Of a stretch of 64,000 nucleotides of DNA, positions 1-8,836 are shown piece after piece. The DNA is taken from positions 620,001 to 684,000 of the forward strand of contig NZ_WTVG02000039.1 in the NCBI RefSeq assembly GCF_012910705.2, in the 5' to 3' direction. Every line of letters begins with the position of its first letter. Position 1 is the first letter of the stretch. A program made the translations under genes and the position numbers. The DNA is from Aromatoleum anaerobium (GTDB taxonomy: Bacteria; Pseudomonadota; Gammaproteobacteria; Burkholderiales; Rhodocyclaceae). The notes beneath the pieces were generated by a model. It saw nothing but the letters and a program-made list of their open reading frames with translations. It did not search any database and had not been told where the DNA came from.

Positions 1-429
1 CAGCTTCTTGGGGAAGCGTGGCTTCATACGGAAATCGAACTGCCGGTTGCCGAGCCGGAAGACGCCGTGGCGCTTGTGGTTGTAGACCAGTGTTTTGTTG
101 TAGAGCTGGGTCGTCCCCAGTCCCACGGAGTTGTAGGCCGAGGGGGAGAACACCAGGAAGTCTTTGTCGCGCAGGAAGCTTCCCACCACTTGCTCATCCG
201 CCGGCGGCAGCGGACCGAAGCTTGACTGCTTCGGCGCGTGGTACAGCCCTTGAGCAAGCTTTTTCAGCTTTCCCGTGGACACCAGTTCACGCAGGTGCCG
301 GTCCACGGCGGTGGACAGACGTACGAGATCCTCCCGCCGATAGACGCGGCCAGCTTGCAGTTCATCCGCAAGGTGAGCAGCAGCACCGTGCAGGGACAGA
401 GTCGAACGTGAAGCGGTAGAAGCAGGCAT
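1..429 (-). CDS. AbiEi/DUF6088-like antitoxin or regulator, 3' end missing (runs off window)
   Basis: The frame is open from an ATG at 429 to the window edge, giving 143 residues with no stop. The N-terminal half resembles the winged-helix domain of AbiEi-family type IV antitoxins: RREDLVRLSTAV, a helix, then GKLKKLAQGLYHAPK. The part after about residue 80 (FLVFSPSAYNSVGLGTTQLY) resembles the DUF6088 group. Known members repress their own operon and neutralise a nucleotidyltransferase toxin. No toxin gene can be seen because the window ends. The gene lies on the same strand as the Qat operon, 239 bp downstream of it, which fits a defence-rich region. The intervening 430-668 holds no convincing gene. 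Family assignment is from motif memory. Confidence 0.55.
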   Translation of the reverse strand, partial: MPASTASRSTLSLHGAAAHLADELQAGRVYRREDLVRLSTAVDRHLRELVSTGKLKKLAQGLYHAPKQSSFGPLPPADEQVVGSFLRDKDFLVFSPSAYNSVGLGTTQLYNKTLVYNHKRHGVFRLGNRQFDFRMKPRFPKKL

Positions 430-668
430 GACTAACTTCTCATTGAGATTTCATGCATTCTACCTCTTCCAGACAGGTATGTCGCGCGTCCGAGGATGAA
501 CGGTCCGAGTCCGGCTGGCCTGACCCAACCTGCGCCAGGGTCCTTGATCGATAGACCCATGGTCGCCGACCCGCACGTCCGCCGTCGCCTGGATAGTTAA
601 GGCGGTGATGGACTCCATCGTCATCGCGGTGATGCGGGGGCTGCGACTCCACGAAGGGGTACCTGGGC

Positions 669-1415
669 TCAGCCAGAAATCGACAACGTCGGCGTGATCG
701 CTTTGAAGTTGGAGAGTAGTTGAGCGCGTACGTGGTCTAGGCTCGTTCCCCAGAGATCACACATGGTCTGCGTAACTCGGTCAGTTTCCCACGGAAACCA
801 CGGCGTTCCGTCTGCTTTGGTTGCGAATGGTCCATCTGTCTCCAGCAGCACCTTCGTAGCAGGCATCTCTGCCACAAGTTGTCGCCCTTTCTCGCTCGCG
901 ACCATGGATGGCCCGACGCTGAACCATGCCCCCTGATCAACCGCACGGCGTAGCTGTTTCTTTGTGCCGGAGAACCAATGAAGCACGGGCGTACCTGCCT
1001 TCGGCTGTGCCTCGAGTGCATCCAGCACCTGGTCGACCGCACCACGAGAATGCAGACTCATGGTTCGTCCGCCGACACGCTCGCACTCGGCGAGGACCGC
1101 GTCCAGAATCCTTCGCTGCAGCGCCATCGACTGCTTGAAGCGAGGTGATCCATCCAGACCAATCTCGCCGATGAACTCGGCTTGGCCGACGAGACTGACC
1201 AAGAGATCCTGTTCCGACGCCTTAACAACAGCTATCTCAGGGTGGAGCCCAAGCGCCACCTTGATGTTGGGATAACCCGCAAAAACCCTTGATGTTGCCA
1301 GCCAGGCCCTTGGGCTTGTGGAGACGACCAGCGTAAAGACGTTCTGCCGCGCGACTTGTGGAAGCAAATCTAGGGCATTCGGGTAGAGATCAAGGTGACA
1401 GTGGAAATCGATCAA
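669..1415 (-). CDS. qatD: QatD, TatD-family metal-dependent hydrolase of the Qat defence system
   Basis: This 248-residue protein has the TatD amidohydrolase pattern: FHCHLD at residues 4-9, ALGLHPE near 55, GEIGLDGSP near 88, LHSRG near 122, LHWFSGT near 145 and LLETDGP near 192. TatD enzymes are metal-dependent DNases. In Qat systems the TatD-like subunit is required for phage protection. The start is a TTG at 1415 that overlaps the qatC stop by 4 nt; no ATG in frame lies nearby, so translation is probably coupled to qatC. It is the last gene of the qatABCD order. The protein appears intact, with metal ligands in place. A housekeeping TatD is unlikely given the partners. Confidence 0.85.
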   Translation of the reverse strand: MIDFHCHLDLYPNALDLLPQVARQNVFTLVVSTSPRAWLATSRVFAGYPNIKVALGLHPEIAVVKASEQDLLVSLVGQAEFIGEIGLDGSPRFKQSMALQRRILDAVLAECERVGGRTMSLHSRGAVDQVLDALEAQPKAGTPVLHWFSGTKKQLRRAVDQGAWFSVGPSMVASEKGRQLVAEMPATKVLLETDGPFATKADGTPWFPWETDRVTQTMCDLWGTSLDHVRAQLLSNFKAITPTLSISG

Positions 1416-2680
1416 ATGATGCCCTCGTGTTCGAGATAGCTCCCCAACTCGCTGATGCCGGCCTCTACGACGCGTTGAAAGTCAGCGCGCTCATCAGGAG
1501 CGGCAAACGTCAATGCGCCGGCAGCCAAGGGGCGAATACCGTCTGAAAGATACCTGAGGTAGGCGATCGCCACAGCGTGCGTGTCATTCGCATTACCAGA
1601 GGGCGCCGCTTCCCCAAGGTTGCCGTATCGGTAGCTTGGTGTTGGATCGGGCATGCCGGCCTTGAAGAATGCAGCTCTCCTCACAAGACATGGCAAGCAT
1701 CGTCCGCAATGCTCGTTCAGTCGGCCGTACTTTCCGCAACTCGTCGTCCGAGACATTAGCTGGTGCATCAATGGTATGTCTTGGCATCCCAAGAGAACCT
1801 CGCCTTTGGTCAGGTGCTTGTAGGGCGAGCAGAACTTCGCCCCAATACCCAGCCCATCCCAGAGATGCTGCAGGCGATGGAGAAAAACAGGATGTGTAGT
1901 CTTCGTGCTGAGCGACCCCATGCGGCCAGGGTTTAACGGAATATTGAGGCTGATGAAACCGTTCTCAGGCACGTAGACGTGCAGAGGGTCGATGTTCGGC
2001 AATGCTGAAGCCGCCACGGCTGCGAAGCCGTAGAACACGATCGAGCGGGCGCGGGTCGACAGTTCGTGATCCACCGTCGATCGCACATTGCTGTTCCACA
2101 GCAGATGCCGATCTGCACCACCCAGCCGGCGAGCAAAATGATGCTGATCCTCTCGATTGCCCTTCACAAGCTGGGACACGAACAAAGGCTTCTTCCCCTG
2201 CACCGTAAGGTCGATTGCACCGACTAGGCTGTCCATCCCGCCTGAGAGAAAGCACACGCAGTCCGCGTCGAAGCGCGCCGGCGCCGTGGAAAGTGGCCGT
2301 GCCCGGCCTCCTTCGAAGAACGTCAGGTGCCAGAAGTCACCCGTCAGAAAGCGAAGCATCTCTTCGATGCCTTGCTTGCGTGCAGTGAACGGCTCAGGAT
2401 CTTGTAGGGCGATTTCCAGTTCAATGACACGTGTCCAACCGTCCGCTCCGCCGGAGCGCTGAACGGCCAAGTCTGCCGCGCCGACAGCTAGCGCGAAGGT
2501 CGCGAAGTCCCACGCCGGCAGGCTTGGGTAAACGCCTTTGAGTTCGAGATCTTCCAGCAGGCCGGTACCTACGGAACCAACGTCCTGGCGCTGCGATGAG
2601 GTGTACATCGAGTAATACACCGCGCCGCGTTCCAACTGGCGTGGCAACATCTGCTGGGGGAGGCAGATCACCCGGCTCAT
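1412..2680 (-). CDS. qatC: QatC, QueC-like PP-loop ATPase of the Qat defence system
   Basis: The 422-residue protein carries a PP-loop motif FLSGGMDSLVGA near residue 145, typical of QueC/asparagine-synthase-type nucleotide pyrophosphatases. A cysteine set near residue 317 (TSCGKYG, HCGRCLPC) matches the zinc site of QueC. QueC makes 7-cyano-7-deazaguanine; in Qat systems the QueC-like subunit is a defence component and its chemistry is uncertain. At 422 aa it is much longer than housekeeping QueC (about 230 aa), with an extra N-terminal region of about 135 residues. The ATG overlaps the qatB stop in an ATGA arrangement, indicating translational coupling. The gene appears intact. Confidence 0.85.
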   Translation of the reverse strand: MSRVICLPQQMLPRQLERGAVYYSMYTSSQRQDVGSVGTGLLEDLELKGVYPSLPAWDFATFALAVGAADLAVQRSGGADGWTRVIELEIALQDPEPFTARKQGIEEMLRFLTGDFWHLTFFEGGRARPLSTAPARFDADCVCFLSGGMDSLVGAIDLTVQGKKPLFVSQLVKGNREDQHHFARRLGGADRHLLWNSNVRSTVDHELSTRARSIVFYGFAAVAASALPNIDPLHVYVPENGFISLNIPLNPGRMGSLSTKTTHPVFLHRLQHLWDGLGIGAKFCSPYKHLTKGEVLLGCQDIPLMHQLMSRTTSCGKYGRLNEHCGRCLPCLVRRAAFFKAGMPDPTPSYRYGNLGEAAPSGNANDTHAVAIAYLRYLSDGIRPLAAGALTFAAPDERADFQRVVEAGISELGSYLEHEGII

Positions 2681-3513
2681 ATCGAATCCTCGAACACCGT
2701 GAAGGTTATCTGCACCGCGTCGCGCAACAGCGTTTCCAGTTGCTGGCGCGTGGGGTTGGGCGTCGCCTGCCGGATCGTTTCCAACTGTGCGGCCACGGAG
2801 TTCTTCAAAAAGCTGCGCATCTCGTTGGTCCGCTGGACGATCGTGGCGGGGGAAAATCTCGCGCTCTCGAACAGTTGACCAATGTCTGCGTACATGCGGT
2901 TGCAGGCTTCATGGCCAAGGTACAACTGCATCAGCGTCCAGATCTGCGGGTCCTGCAGTTCTAGCAAATCGACATCCGGGTCCAAAATAGTAAGTTCAGA
3001 AAGGGCCTGCGCCATCGAATCCTTGGCCGACTCTTCATCGACGCTGCCACCCTCCGGAATGATTTGGGCAACAATGGCATCAATCACAGTCTGCGCCGAG
3101 GGACTGGTCGCACGCAGGGCATCCATCCACTGATTGATCCGGGGATCCGACCGATCCCGAGCGGCCTGCAAGAACGAGCCCAAGCCAGCCGCTGCCTTGG
3201 TCGACGTGCGCATGCGGGCTGCAACGTTGCGCGCACCACCCATGCCGGTTCGGGAATAGTGGCCGGCCGCACGCCCCAACGATTGGGTGTCGCCGTTGCG
3301 GGCGAAGATTCCGAGGCTGGTGCGCGCAGCCTTGAACCGGCTTGCAGGCGCCACGCCTTCCGCGGGCGATTGCGGCGACGAAGCTGCATCGCTGCTTTCC
3401 GCTCCACCATCTGTACCGCCCTCGCCCGCGCCACCGACCGGAATGTCGTTCAGCCATGGAGGGTCGAAAGAAACGTTGGCACCAGGGCCAGCGCTGGATG
3501 CGGAGGTTCCCAC
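2677..3513 (-). CDS. qatB: QatB, uncharacterised subunit of the Qat defence system
   Basis: This 278-residue protein has no enzymatic motif I recognise. It begins with a low-complexity Gly/Ser/Pro region (MGTSASSAGPG), followed by a basic block ARTSLGIFARNGD and GHYSRTGMGGAR near residues 70-95. This layout is what I remember for QatB proteins. The rest looks mostly helical. The start is GTG at 3513, overlapping the qatA stop by one base (TAGTG); the stop overlaps qatC. Identification depends on position between qatA and qatC plus the N-terminal pattern. The gene is intact although qatA upstream is interrupted, so its expression may now depend on read-through or on an IS-derived promoter. Confidence 0.8.
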   Translation of the reverse strand: MGTSASSAGPGANVSFDPPWLNDIPVGGAGEGGTDGGAESSDAASSPQSPAEGVAPASRFKAARTSLGIFARNGDTQSLGRAAGHYSRTGMGGARNVAARMRTSTKAAAGLGSFLQAARDRSDPRINQWMDALRATSPSAQTVIDAIVAQIIPEGGSVDEESAKDSMAQALSELTILDPDVDLLELQDPQIWTLMQLYLGHEACNRMYADIGQLFESARFSPATIVQRTNEMRSFLKNSVAAQLETIRQATPNPTRQQLETLLRDAVQITFTVFEDSI

Positions 3514-4434
3514 TACGCCTTCCCCCTTTTGGCGGAGATCGCGCGTTTGACTTGAGGAGGCGTATCGGCATCACTCTCCCAGCGCTGCAACTCACCTGCT
3601 GCCCACGTCTCGTTCTGCAAAAGCGGCACCAATGCGATGGGACGGCGGTTGGCAGGAATTTCACCCAACAGGAGGGCGAGTTGAGGTCCCAGTGCAGGAA
3701 AGGCCTTGGTAATATTCAGGCAGCGCGCCACGGAATCGGAGGTGAACTGCTCGGTCCGCGCCTTGCGACCCAGACGCGTCAGCACGCGCTCAGCCTCGCT
3801 TTCGCCCAGGGCCTTGATGTGATCGACCAGAGTGGGAATCACGGATGTCGCACTGACAAGCGCATCGAGCATCTTCTGCGCTTCCTGGCTGAGTTCGTCA
3901 TACGCTGCGATCGCAAGCTTCCGATCCCGGCTCAAGTGCATCAGCGGACGCAGATCGACATCTCCCAGTTGCGGTGCGAGCTTCACCCACTGCTCGTAGA
4001 AGGGCTGAGACCAGGGCGTGGGCGCGACCCATGGATTACCCTTCTGGGCGGCCGCTTCCAGGTCAGCAAGAAACTGCACTTTTCCATCATCGCTGGCTGC
4101 CACGGCCTTGGCCAGATGCTCGAAGCCAACCGCGTTCGCGCACCGCTCAAATAGCTGAAGCTTCACCAACTCGGGAAAGCCGATGCTCATGCCTTGGGAT
4201 CTGGCGATCGTTTCGCGGATCACCAGGTTGTTGAGGAAGCGCTTGATCAACCGCGGGTTGCCGGCGATCTGTTCCGCGCTCGCAAGAATGTGCGCAAGCT
4301 GATCCGCCAGGTCGATCTCCTTCGCGACTTTGTCGGCCTCGGTGCCAAAGGCGCCGCGGATGTCCTTCGCAGACAAGCCTGACCATCCCTTTTTCGCGAG
4401 TTCGAGCACCTTCTGCTGCGCCTCGTTCATGGTC

Positions 4435-4442
4435 TTGTCAGT
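4435..4442. repeat. 8-bp target-site duplication of the ISAs1-family element (partner 5741-5748)
   Basis: TTGTCAGT lies directly outside the left end of the element (4435-4442) and again directly outside the right end (5741-5748). It is a direct repeat and belongs to the qatA coding sequence, which shows a simple, unrearranged insertion. Confidence 0.9.
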
Positions 4443-5740
4443 CAGGGCAATCGCATCAAAATGCGGATGCCATTGTCGTTGACCCACTGAAAAAACCGTT
4501 AACAGTCAATGGATTACGCCGGGGCTGTTCACAGGATCTTGATTTGTGTAGTTTTCTGTCTTTTTGGGGTGACTCATGGAGACGGGAAATCGGGGAACTG
4601 GAAGCGAGAAGTTGTCGCTGGTGGAGGCGTTTTCTGGCCTTCCTGATCCGCGTGTGGCGGGACGGTCGAAACACGACTTGGTGGAGATACTGGTGATCAC
4701 GGTCTGCGCCCTGGTGTGCGGGATCGACGACTTTGTCGGCGTTGAAGACTGGTCCAAGGAGCGCCTTGACTGGTTGCGGCGCTTCTTGAAGCTGGAGAAC
4801 GGGATTCCGTCGCACGACACTATTGGCCGTCTGTTCGGGCTGCTGGACAAGAAAGCGCTGGAGGCAGGGTTCCGCCGCTGGGTCGGCGGCGTGCTGCCGG
4901 CGCTGGCCGAAGGCACGGTCGTGGCGATCGACGGCAAAGCGAGTCGGCGCAGTCGTCAGGCGGGCAAGCAGGCATTGCACATGGTCAGTGCGTTCGCCGC
5001 CGAGGCCGGATTGGTGTTGGGGCAGGAAGCCTGTGCCGAGAAGTCCAACGAACTGACCGCGATTCCCGTCCTGCTGGAAGCCCTGATGCTCAAGGGTGTC
5101 ATCGTCACCATCGATGCCATGGGTACCCACGCCAACATCGCCCAATCGATTCGGGACAAGGAAGCCGATTACGTCCTGTCCGTGAAGGACAACCAGCCGA
5201 CCCTGGCTGAATCGATCACGACCTTCTTCGAGATCGGCCAGTCCGAGGGCTGGAAAGCGACCAGGCACACCTACGTCGAGTCGGTCGAGAAGGATCACGG
5301 CCGTCTGGAAGTGCGCCGCTGCTGGGCCTTCGATCAACTGGCGTGTTTGGCCAATCCGCAGCAATGGCCGGACCTCATGATGTTCGGGGTGATTGAGGCA
5401 GAACGGACGATCAACGGCAAGACCAGCTGCGAGCGTCGCCTCTATATCGGCAGCATTGCCGCCGATGCCGCAACGCTGGCGAATGCGGTTCGCAGTCATT
5501 GGGGCATAGAAAATCGTGTTCATTGGTGCCTCGATGTCGCCTTGAACGACGACCAGATGCGTGCCCGCGTAAAGAACGCCGGCGCCAACCTCGCCATCAT
5601 TCGTCGTCTTGTCCTCAATCTCTTTCGCCTCGACTCTTCTCGAAAAACCGGCATCCACACTCGACGCATCATCGCCGCCTCTTCCGACTCCTACCGCGAA
5701 ACTATCTTGGGACTACAGGGGATTTGATGCGATTGCCCTG
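4443..5740 (+). mobile_element. ISAs1-family insertion sequence, 1,298 bp, complete
   Basis: The ends are inverted repeats CAGGGCAATCGCATCAAA (4443-4460) and its exact complement at 5723-5740, so the match is perfect over 18 bp. The element is flanked by the direct repeat TTGTCAGT. It contains one transposase gene on the plus strand, opposite to qatA. Length and ends fit the ISAs1 family. No internal damage is seen, so it may be active. Confidence 0.92.
4576..5727 (+). CDS. ISAs1-family transposase
   Basis: The 383-residue protein is the only gene of the element and carries the family landmarks. An N-terminal block LPDPRVAGRSKHDLVEIL is followed by a DDE-type core: VAIDGKASRRS near residue 116, VTIDAMGTH near 176 and the C-terminal HWGIENRVHWCLDV near 308, where the acidic residue of the E region lies. 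DDE transposases of this group cut and paste the element using the 18-bp ends. The start ATG at 4576 follows a GGGGTGA sequence. The stop lies 13 bp before the right end. The gene appears intact. Confidence 0.93.
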   Translation: METGNRGTGSEKLSLVEAFSGLPDPRVAGRSKHDLVEILVITVCALVCGIDDFVGVEDWSKERLDWLRRFLKLENGIPSHDTIGRLFGLLDKKALEAGFRRWVGGVLPALAEGTVVAIDGKASRRSRQAGKQALHMVSAFAAEAGLVLGQEACAEKSNELTAIPVLLEALMLKGVIVTIDAMGTHANIAQSIRDKEADYVLSVKDNQPTLAESITTFFEIGQSEGWKATRHTYVESVEKDHGRLEVRRCWAFDQLACLANPQQWPDLMMFGVIEAERTINGKTSCERRLYIGSIAADAATLANAVRSHWGIENRVHWCLDVALNDDQMRARVKNAGANLAIIRRLVLNLFRLDSSRKTGIHTRRIIAASSDSYRETILGLQGI

Positions 5741-6796
5741 TTGTCAGTGATCTGCTTGCGCCGGCGAGCCAGATCGGTCAACAGCAGGACCAAGTAGGCC
5801 TTGACCTCGGTGGTGCCCAGGCGCGGCACCTGCAACGGGACCTGGATCAGTTTGTCAAAGTAGCTGGTGACCAGTTCGTTGCTGATGTCCGCGTCCTTGA
5901 AATGCGAGCGTACGGCGCTGCGGATCATCCCCTCGTCGGCGGCAATGATGAAAGCGGTGCGCTCGACATGGAGCAGCAATCGCATCGCCTCTAGCGTGTC
6001 GATCGCCGTGTCTGGGAGGCAACGGTCCAGGTCGTCGACGAGCACCACAAGGGTGGCGTCCAGTTCTTTCAGAAGCTCCGCGAAGGCGCCACGCAGTGCC
6101 TCAATTTCCTTGGGCAGGGACTGCCCGCTCTTTTCCTTGAGCAGGCCGGCAAATTCGGGCTGCAGTTCACCGTAGGCTGTTTTGATTTTCTCGATGTCTG
6201 CCTCAGCGACCGTGCCAGCTTGCACCATTCCGCTGACAGCACCAACGAGCGCCCCAAGAGGTCCGCCAAGGGTTCCACCCATCAGCGCCTGGACTCCGAT
6301 GGGCGCGAGCATTCGGCCCACGCGCAGCAACTTGATGCGTTTGACGAACCGCCAGGCTTTCTCAACGGCAGTCTTACGCGACTCCGCAACGGCGACCAAC
6401 TGGTCTGCTACGGCGTCCAGCAGCGCTTGGCGAGCGTCGTCATAACCCTGATAGAGCCAAGCATTGAATTCCAGGAAGATGTACTTCTCGTCACCAGCGC
6501 TGGCCTTAAGCTCGGCACCGATCATCTTCACCAGCGACGATTTGCCAGTGCCCCAGTTCCCGGAAACGCCGATGGTCAGCGGCTCGCCGCCAGCGTCCTG
6601 GATCAGCTGAGCGGCAGCCTTCGCCACATGGGAGAAATTCAGCAGGTCAGTTTTGGCCTCGACGTCGTTCCACATCCGCGATGTCTCCTTTCTTCTTGCT
6701 GTGGATGTCCATCGCGCCCAGCACAGCTACGGCTGCAATCTAGTGGACTCTTCACTCTCTGAAATAACCATTGGAGGGCCAACACGATTTCGCGCA

Positions 6797-8008
6797 TCAC
6801 CGCTTGGGCGTAAATCGAAATGGCACGACGGTGTTGCCGTCCGCTGCCGCCGACTCCGTTGAACTGCCGGATACCGGCCGCAATCGTGCCAGTTGCACGA
6901 CCTTGGTCTTGCCTTGGAAGTAGCCTTCAGACAAGCCGGCCAGCATTTCTATGTCATGCGCAACCAGCCCAATATGGCGTGGGATCGAATCGAGCGGCAT
7001 CACGTTCTCTTCCACCAGCAAGTCGATCGTGCGGCGCAATAGGCGTGGACGCTCCGGCGGCCTGTCATCATCGCCTGGCTCCGACTTGGCTCCCCAACGC
7101 GCGGAGCGCCGCTTGAACAGCGACTGCGCACCTTCCTCGTCCAAGATCTTCAAGGCGCGCAGCCGCATCACGATCGCGGCCACGGAAACACCCCAACGCC
7201 GCTTCAGCAACAGCAGGTCATCCAGCGTCACGGGCGTGCGCACTTCGTTGGCGAATGTCTCTGCTGGCAACAAGAATGCACCCGCGAAACGATGCGCCTG
7301 CTGCTCCAACTGCTTGTGGCGGTCGCGCTCGGTTGGCCGGGGAATGTGCCGATGCAGGATCAGGTGGCCGAGTTCATGCGCCAAGTCGAAACGGCTTCGG
7401 TAGCCGTTGTCCTTATCAGCCGAGAGCAGAACGAGCGGACGCCCCAGTCCCTCACTCCATGCTGACAGTCCTTCGATCTGGGAAATGCCGGTTTCCTCGC
7501 GGATCAGGATCACCCCAGCGCCTTCGATCGCCAACGCCAAGTCCTGCACCGCTGTGCGGCCTATGCGCCAGAGATCACGGCATTCGCTCGCGGCCAGTTC
7601 AATCTCATCCGGCGTGATCTCATCCGGCTCCCTGAACTGCCTGGTCGGCAATTTCAGCGCCGGATAGTCCACGAACTCCGACAATGCGAGAGCAACATCC
7701 TGAGCCCACTCCATGCGAGCTTCCAACATCGCACGCGCGGCGACATGCGCCGAGGCGTTGCTGCGGAACAGCGGTAGCGACACCCTGGCCGAAGGCGACC
7801 GGGTGAACCACTCCGGCATAACGTTGACCACGCTGGCAAGACGCTCCAGGGTGTCACGCTCCGGAGCTTGATTGCCCGAGCGCCATTTACTGACCGTCGC
7901 GGGCGAGACACCAACCAGCGCGGCGAGTTGCGCCTGACTCAAGCGCCGGGCAGCAAGAATCTGGCTGAGGCGCTCGCTCTCGAAACCCTGAATGCCCCCA
8001 CGGCTCAT
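6797..8008 (-). CDS. XRE-family regulator fused to ImmA/IrrE-type zinc peptidase
   Basis: This 403-residue protein has an N-terminal helix-turn-helix (residues 8-65, with LSQAQLAALVGVSPATVSKW) followed by a peptidase domain with the zinc motif HELGHLILH near residue 210 and a further acidic region EQQAHRFAGAFLLP. Proteins of this build act like ImmR-ImmA in one chain: the HTH binds an operator and the protease cuts a repressor or partner. The gene overlaps the upstream unknown gene by 4 nt, so they form one transcription unit, and it ends 121 bp before qatA on the same strand. It could regulate the Qat operon or form its own two-gene module; the sequence does not decide. Confidence 0.8.
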   Translation of the reverse strand: MSRGGIQGFESERLSQILAARRLSQAQLAALVGVSPATVSKWRSGNQAPERDTLERLASVVNVMPEWFTRSPSARVSLPLFRSNASAHVAARAMLEARMEWAQDVALALSEFVDYPALKLPTRQFREPDEITPDEIELAASECRDLWRIGRTAVQDLALAIEGAGVILIREETGISQIEGLSAWSEGLGRPLVLLSADKDNGYRSRFDLAHELGHLILHRHIPRPTERDRHKQLEQQAHRFAGAFLLPAETFANEVRTPVTLDDLLLLKRRWGVSVAAIVMRLRALKILDEEGAQSLFKRRSARWGAKSEPGDDDRPPERPRLLRRTIDLLVEENVMPLDSIPRHIGLVAHDIEMLAGLSEGYFQGKTKVVQLARLRPVSGSSTESAAADGNTVVPFRFTPKR

Positions 8009-8652
8009 GGCGCAGTACCGTCGTTACCCTGCTTCTTGTACTTCTTGAGCTTGGGCTTGGCCAAGTCGTCCTGCACCGCCGGCTCTTGCTCGTAGCGCTG
8101 CAAGAACGCGTTCACCGGCTCCCTGAACAGCCATCCCCGCATGTCACGGTCCGGAACTGCAATCTGGATCGACACAGGCGACTCCGGCTGAATGTGCAGC
8201 GAGCCAGAGAAGCACGCCACAAAGAACGCCACCGCGTCGGAAGGCGTCGTGTACTGATCGAACAACTCGGGTTGCACCAATGGCTCGATGGCCTTGTTGG
8301 CAAACGACATCTGCCGGCGGGTGTGGCTGCGGCGACCGTTGATCCAGAAACCCTCCGGGATGTTGAACCGGGCCAGGGTAAACACGCCCGAACGGCCGCT
8401 GACGATGCCATTACCGCGAATCGCCGTTGGCGACGCATCTCCCATCGCCAACGCACGATGAAATGACTCATTCATGTGAAAATGCCGCAGTTGACCGACC
8501 ACATGGGGCAGATGACCTTCGTCCATCCCCTTAGCGGCGGCATGCGCGCGTTGCGCACCGACCCCCAAGGCTTCGTCTACGGCCATCACCAGCCCGCGCG
8601 GGATGCTGCGCAGCAGAAGATCAGGGATTGAATCTGTCGGTGGAAGAGGCAT
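8005..8652 (-). CDS. Unknown protein paired with the XRE-ImmA gene
   Basis: I do not recognise this 215-residue protein. It has no signal peptide, membrane segment or clear catalytic motif. The middle (NIPEGFWINGRRSHTRRQM) and the C-terminal tail, very rich in Lys/Gln (KPKLKKYKKQGND), suggest a soluble, possibly nucleic-acid-binding protein. GGAG in CGGAGCCTCCC precedes the ATG at 8652. The stop overlaps the start of the XRE-ImmA gene by 4 nt. This tight coupling, with the peptidase gene second, is common for toxin or sensor plus HTH-peptidase pairs, so it may be the target or partner of the downstream protein (inference). The AT-rich 8,660-8,720 region upstream probably holds the promoter. 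Confidence 0.6.
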   Translation of the reverse strand: MPLPPTDSIPDLLLRSIPRGLVMAVDEALGVGAQRAHAAAKGMDEGHLPHVVGQLRHFHMNESFHRALAMGDASPTAIRGNGIVSGRSGVFTLARFNIPEGFWINGRRSHTRRQMSFANKAIEPLVQPELFDQYTTPSDAVAFFVACFSGSLHIQPESPVSIQIAVPDRDMRGWLFREPVNAFLQRYEQEPAVQDDLAKPKLKKYKKQGNDGTAP

Positions 8653-8836
8653 GGGAGGCTCCGATTCGAGTTTCGCTTAAGTGGATTCTATATCAAAAAT
8701 ATTTCGTTTAGAAGCCAAATGATGCATCTTGGTTGCGCCACGTAGAGAAGGGGAAGTTTGCTGCTTCGCCCGTATTCACTGCGCAGTCCGAATATCGATT
8801 TGGCGGACGCCTGATTACGTCAAGTCCCGAGCTTCC

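Larger units (their letters stand above)
3513..6675 (-). pseudogene. qatA: QatA, KAP-family P-loop NTPase, interrupted by an ISAs1-family IS
   Basis: The N-terminal part (6675 down to 5741) has a Walker A GNWGTGKSS near residue 40 and a Walker B VVLVDDLDRC near residue 210, as in KAP NTPases such as QatA. The C-terminal part (4434 down to 3513) continues the protein. Removing the IS and one copy of the 8-bp target repeat joins the parts in frame as KQIT-DKTMNEAQQK, giving 1,857 nt or 618 residues. In the present state the N-terminal piece ends after about 311 native residues plus IS-derived ones. The C-terminal piece could only start inside the IS or at an internal ATG. An AAGGAG ribosome-binding site precedes the ATG at 6675. 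qatA is the first gene of the operon, so the system is probably inactive here unless two-part expression works. Confidence 0.85.

Noticed and set aside
440-652. 70-residue minus-strand frame between qatD and the AbiEi-like gene
   Set aside because: No ribosome-binding site or recognisable motif; composition is random-like.
4456-5658. 400-residue minus-strand frame inside the ISAs1 element
   Set aside because: Antisense to a well-matched transposase; no motifs.
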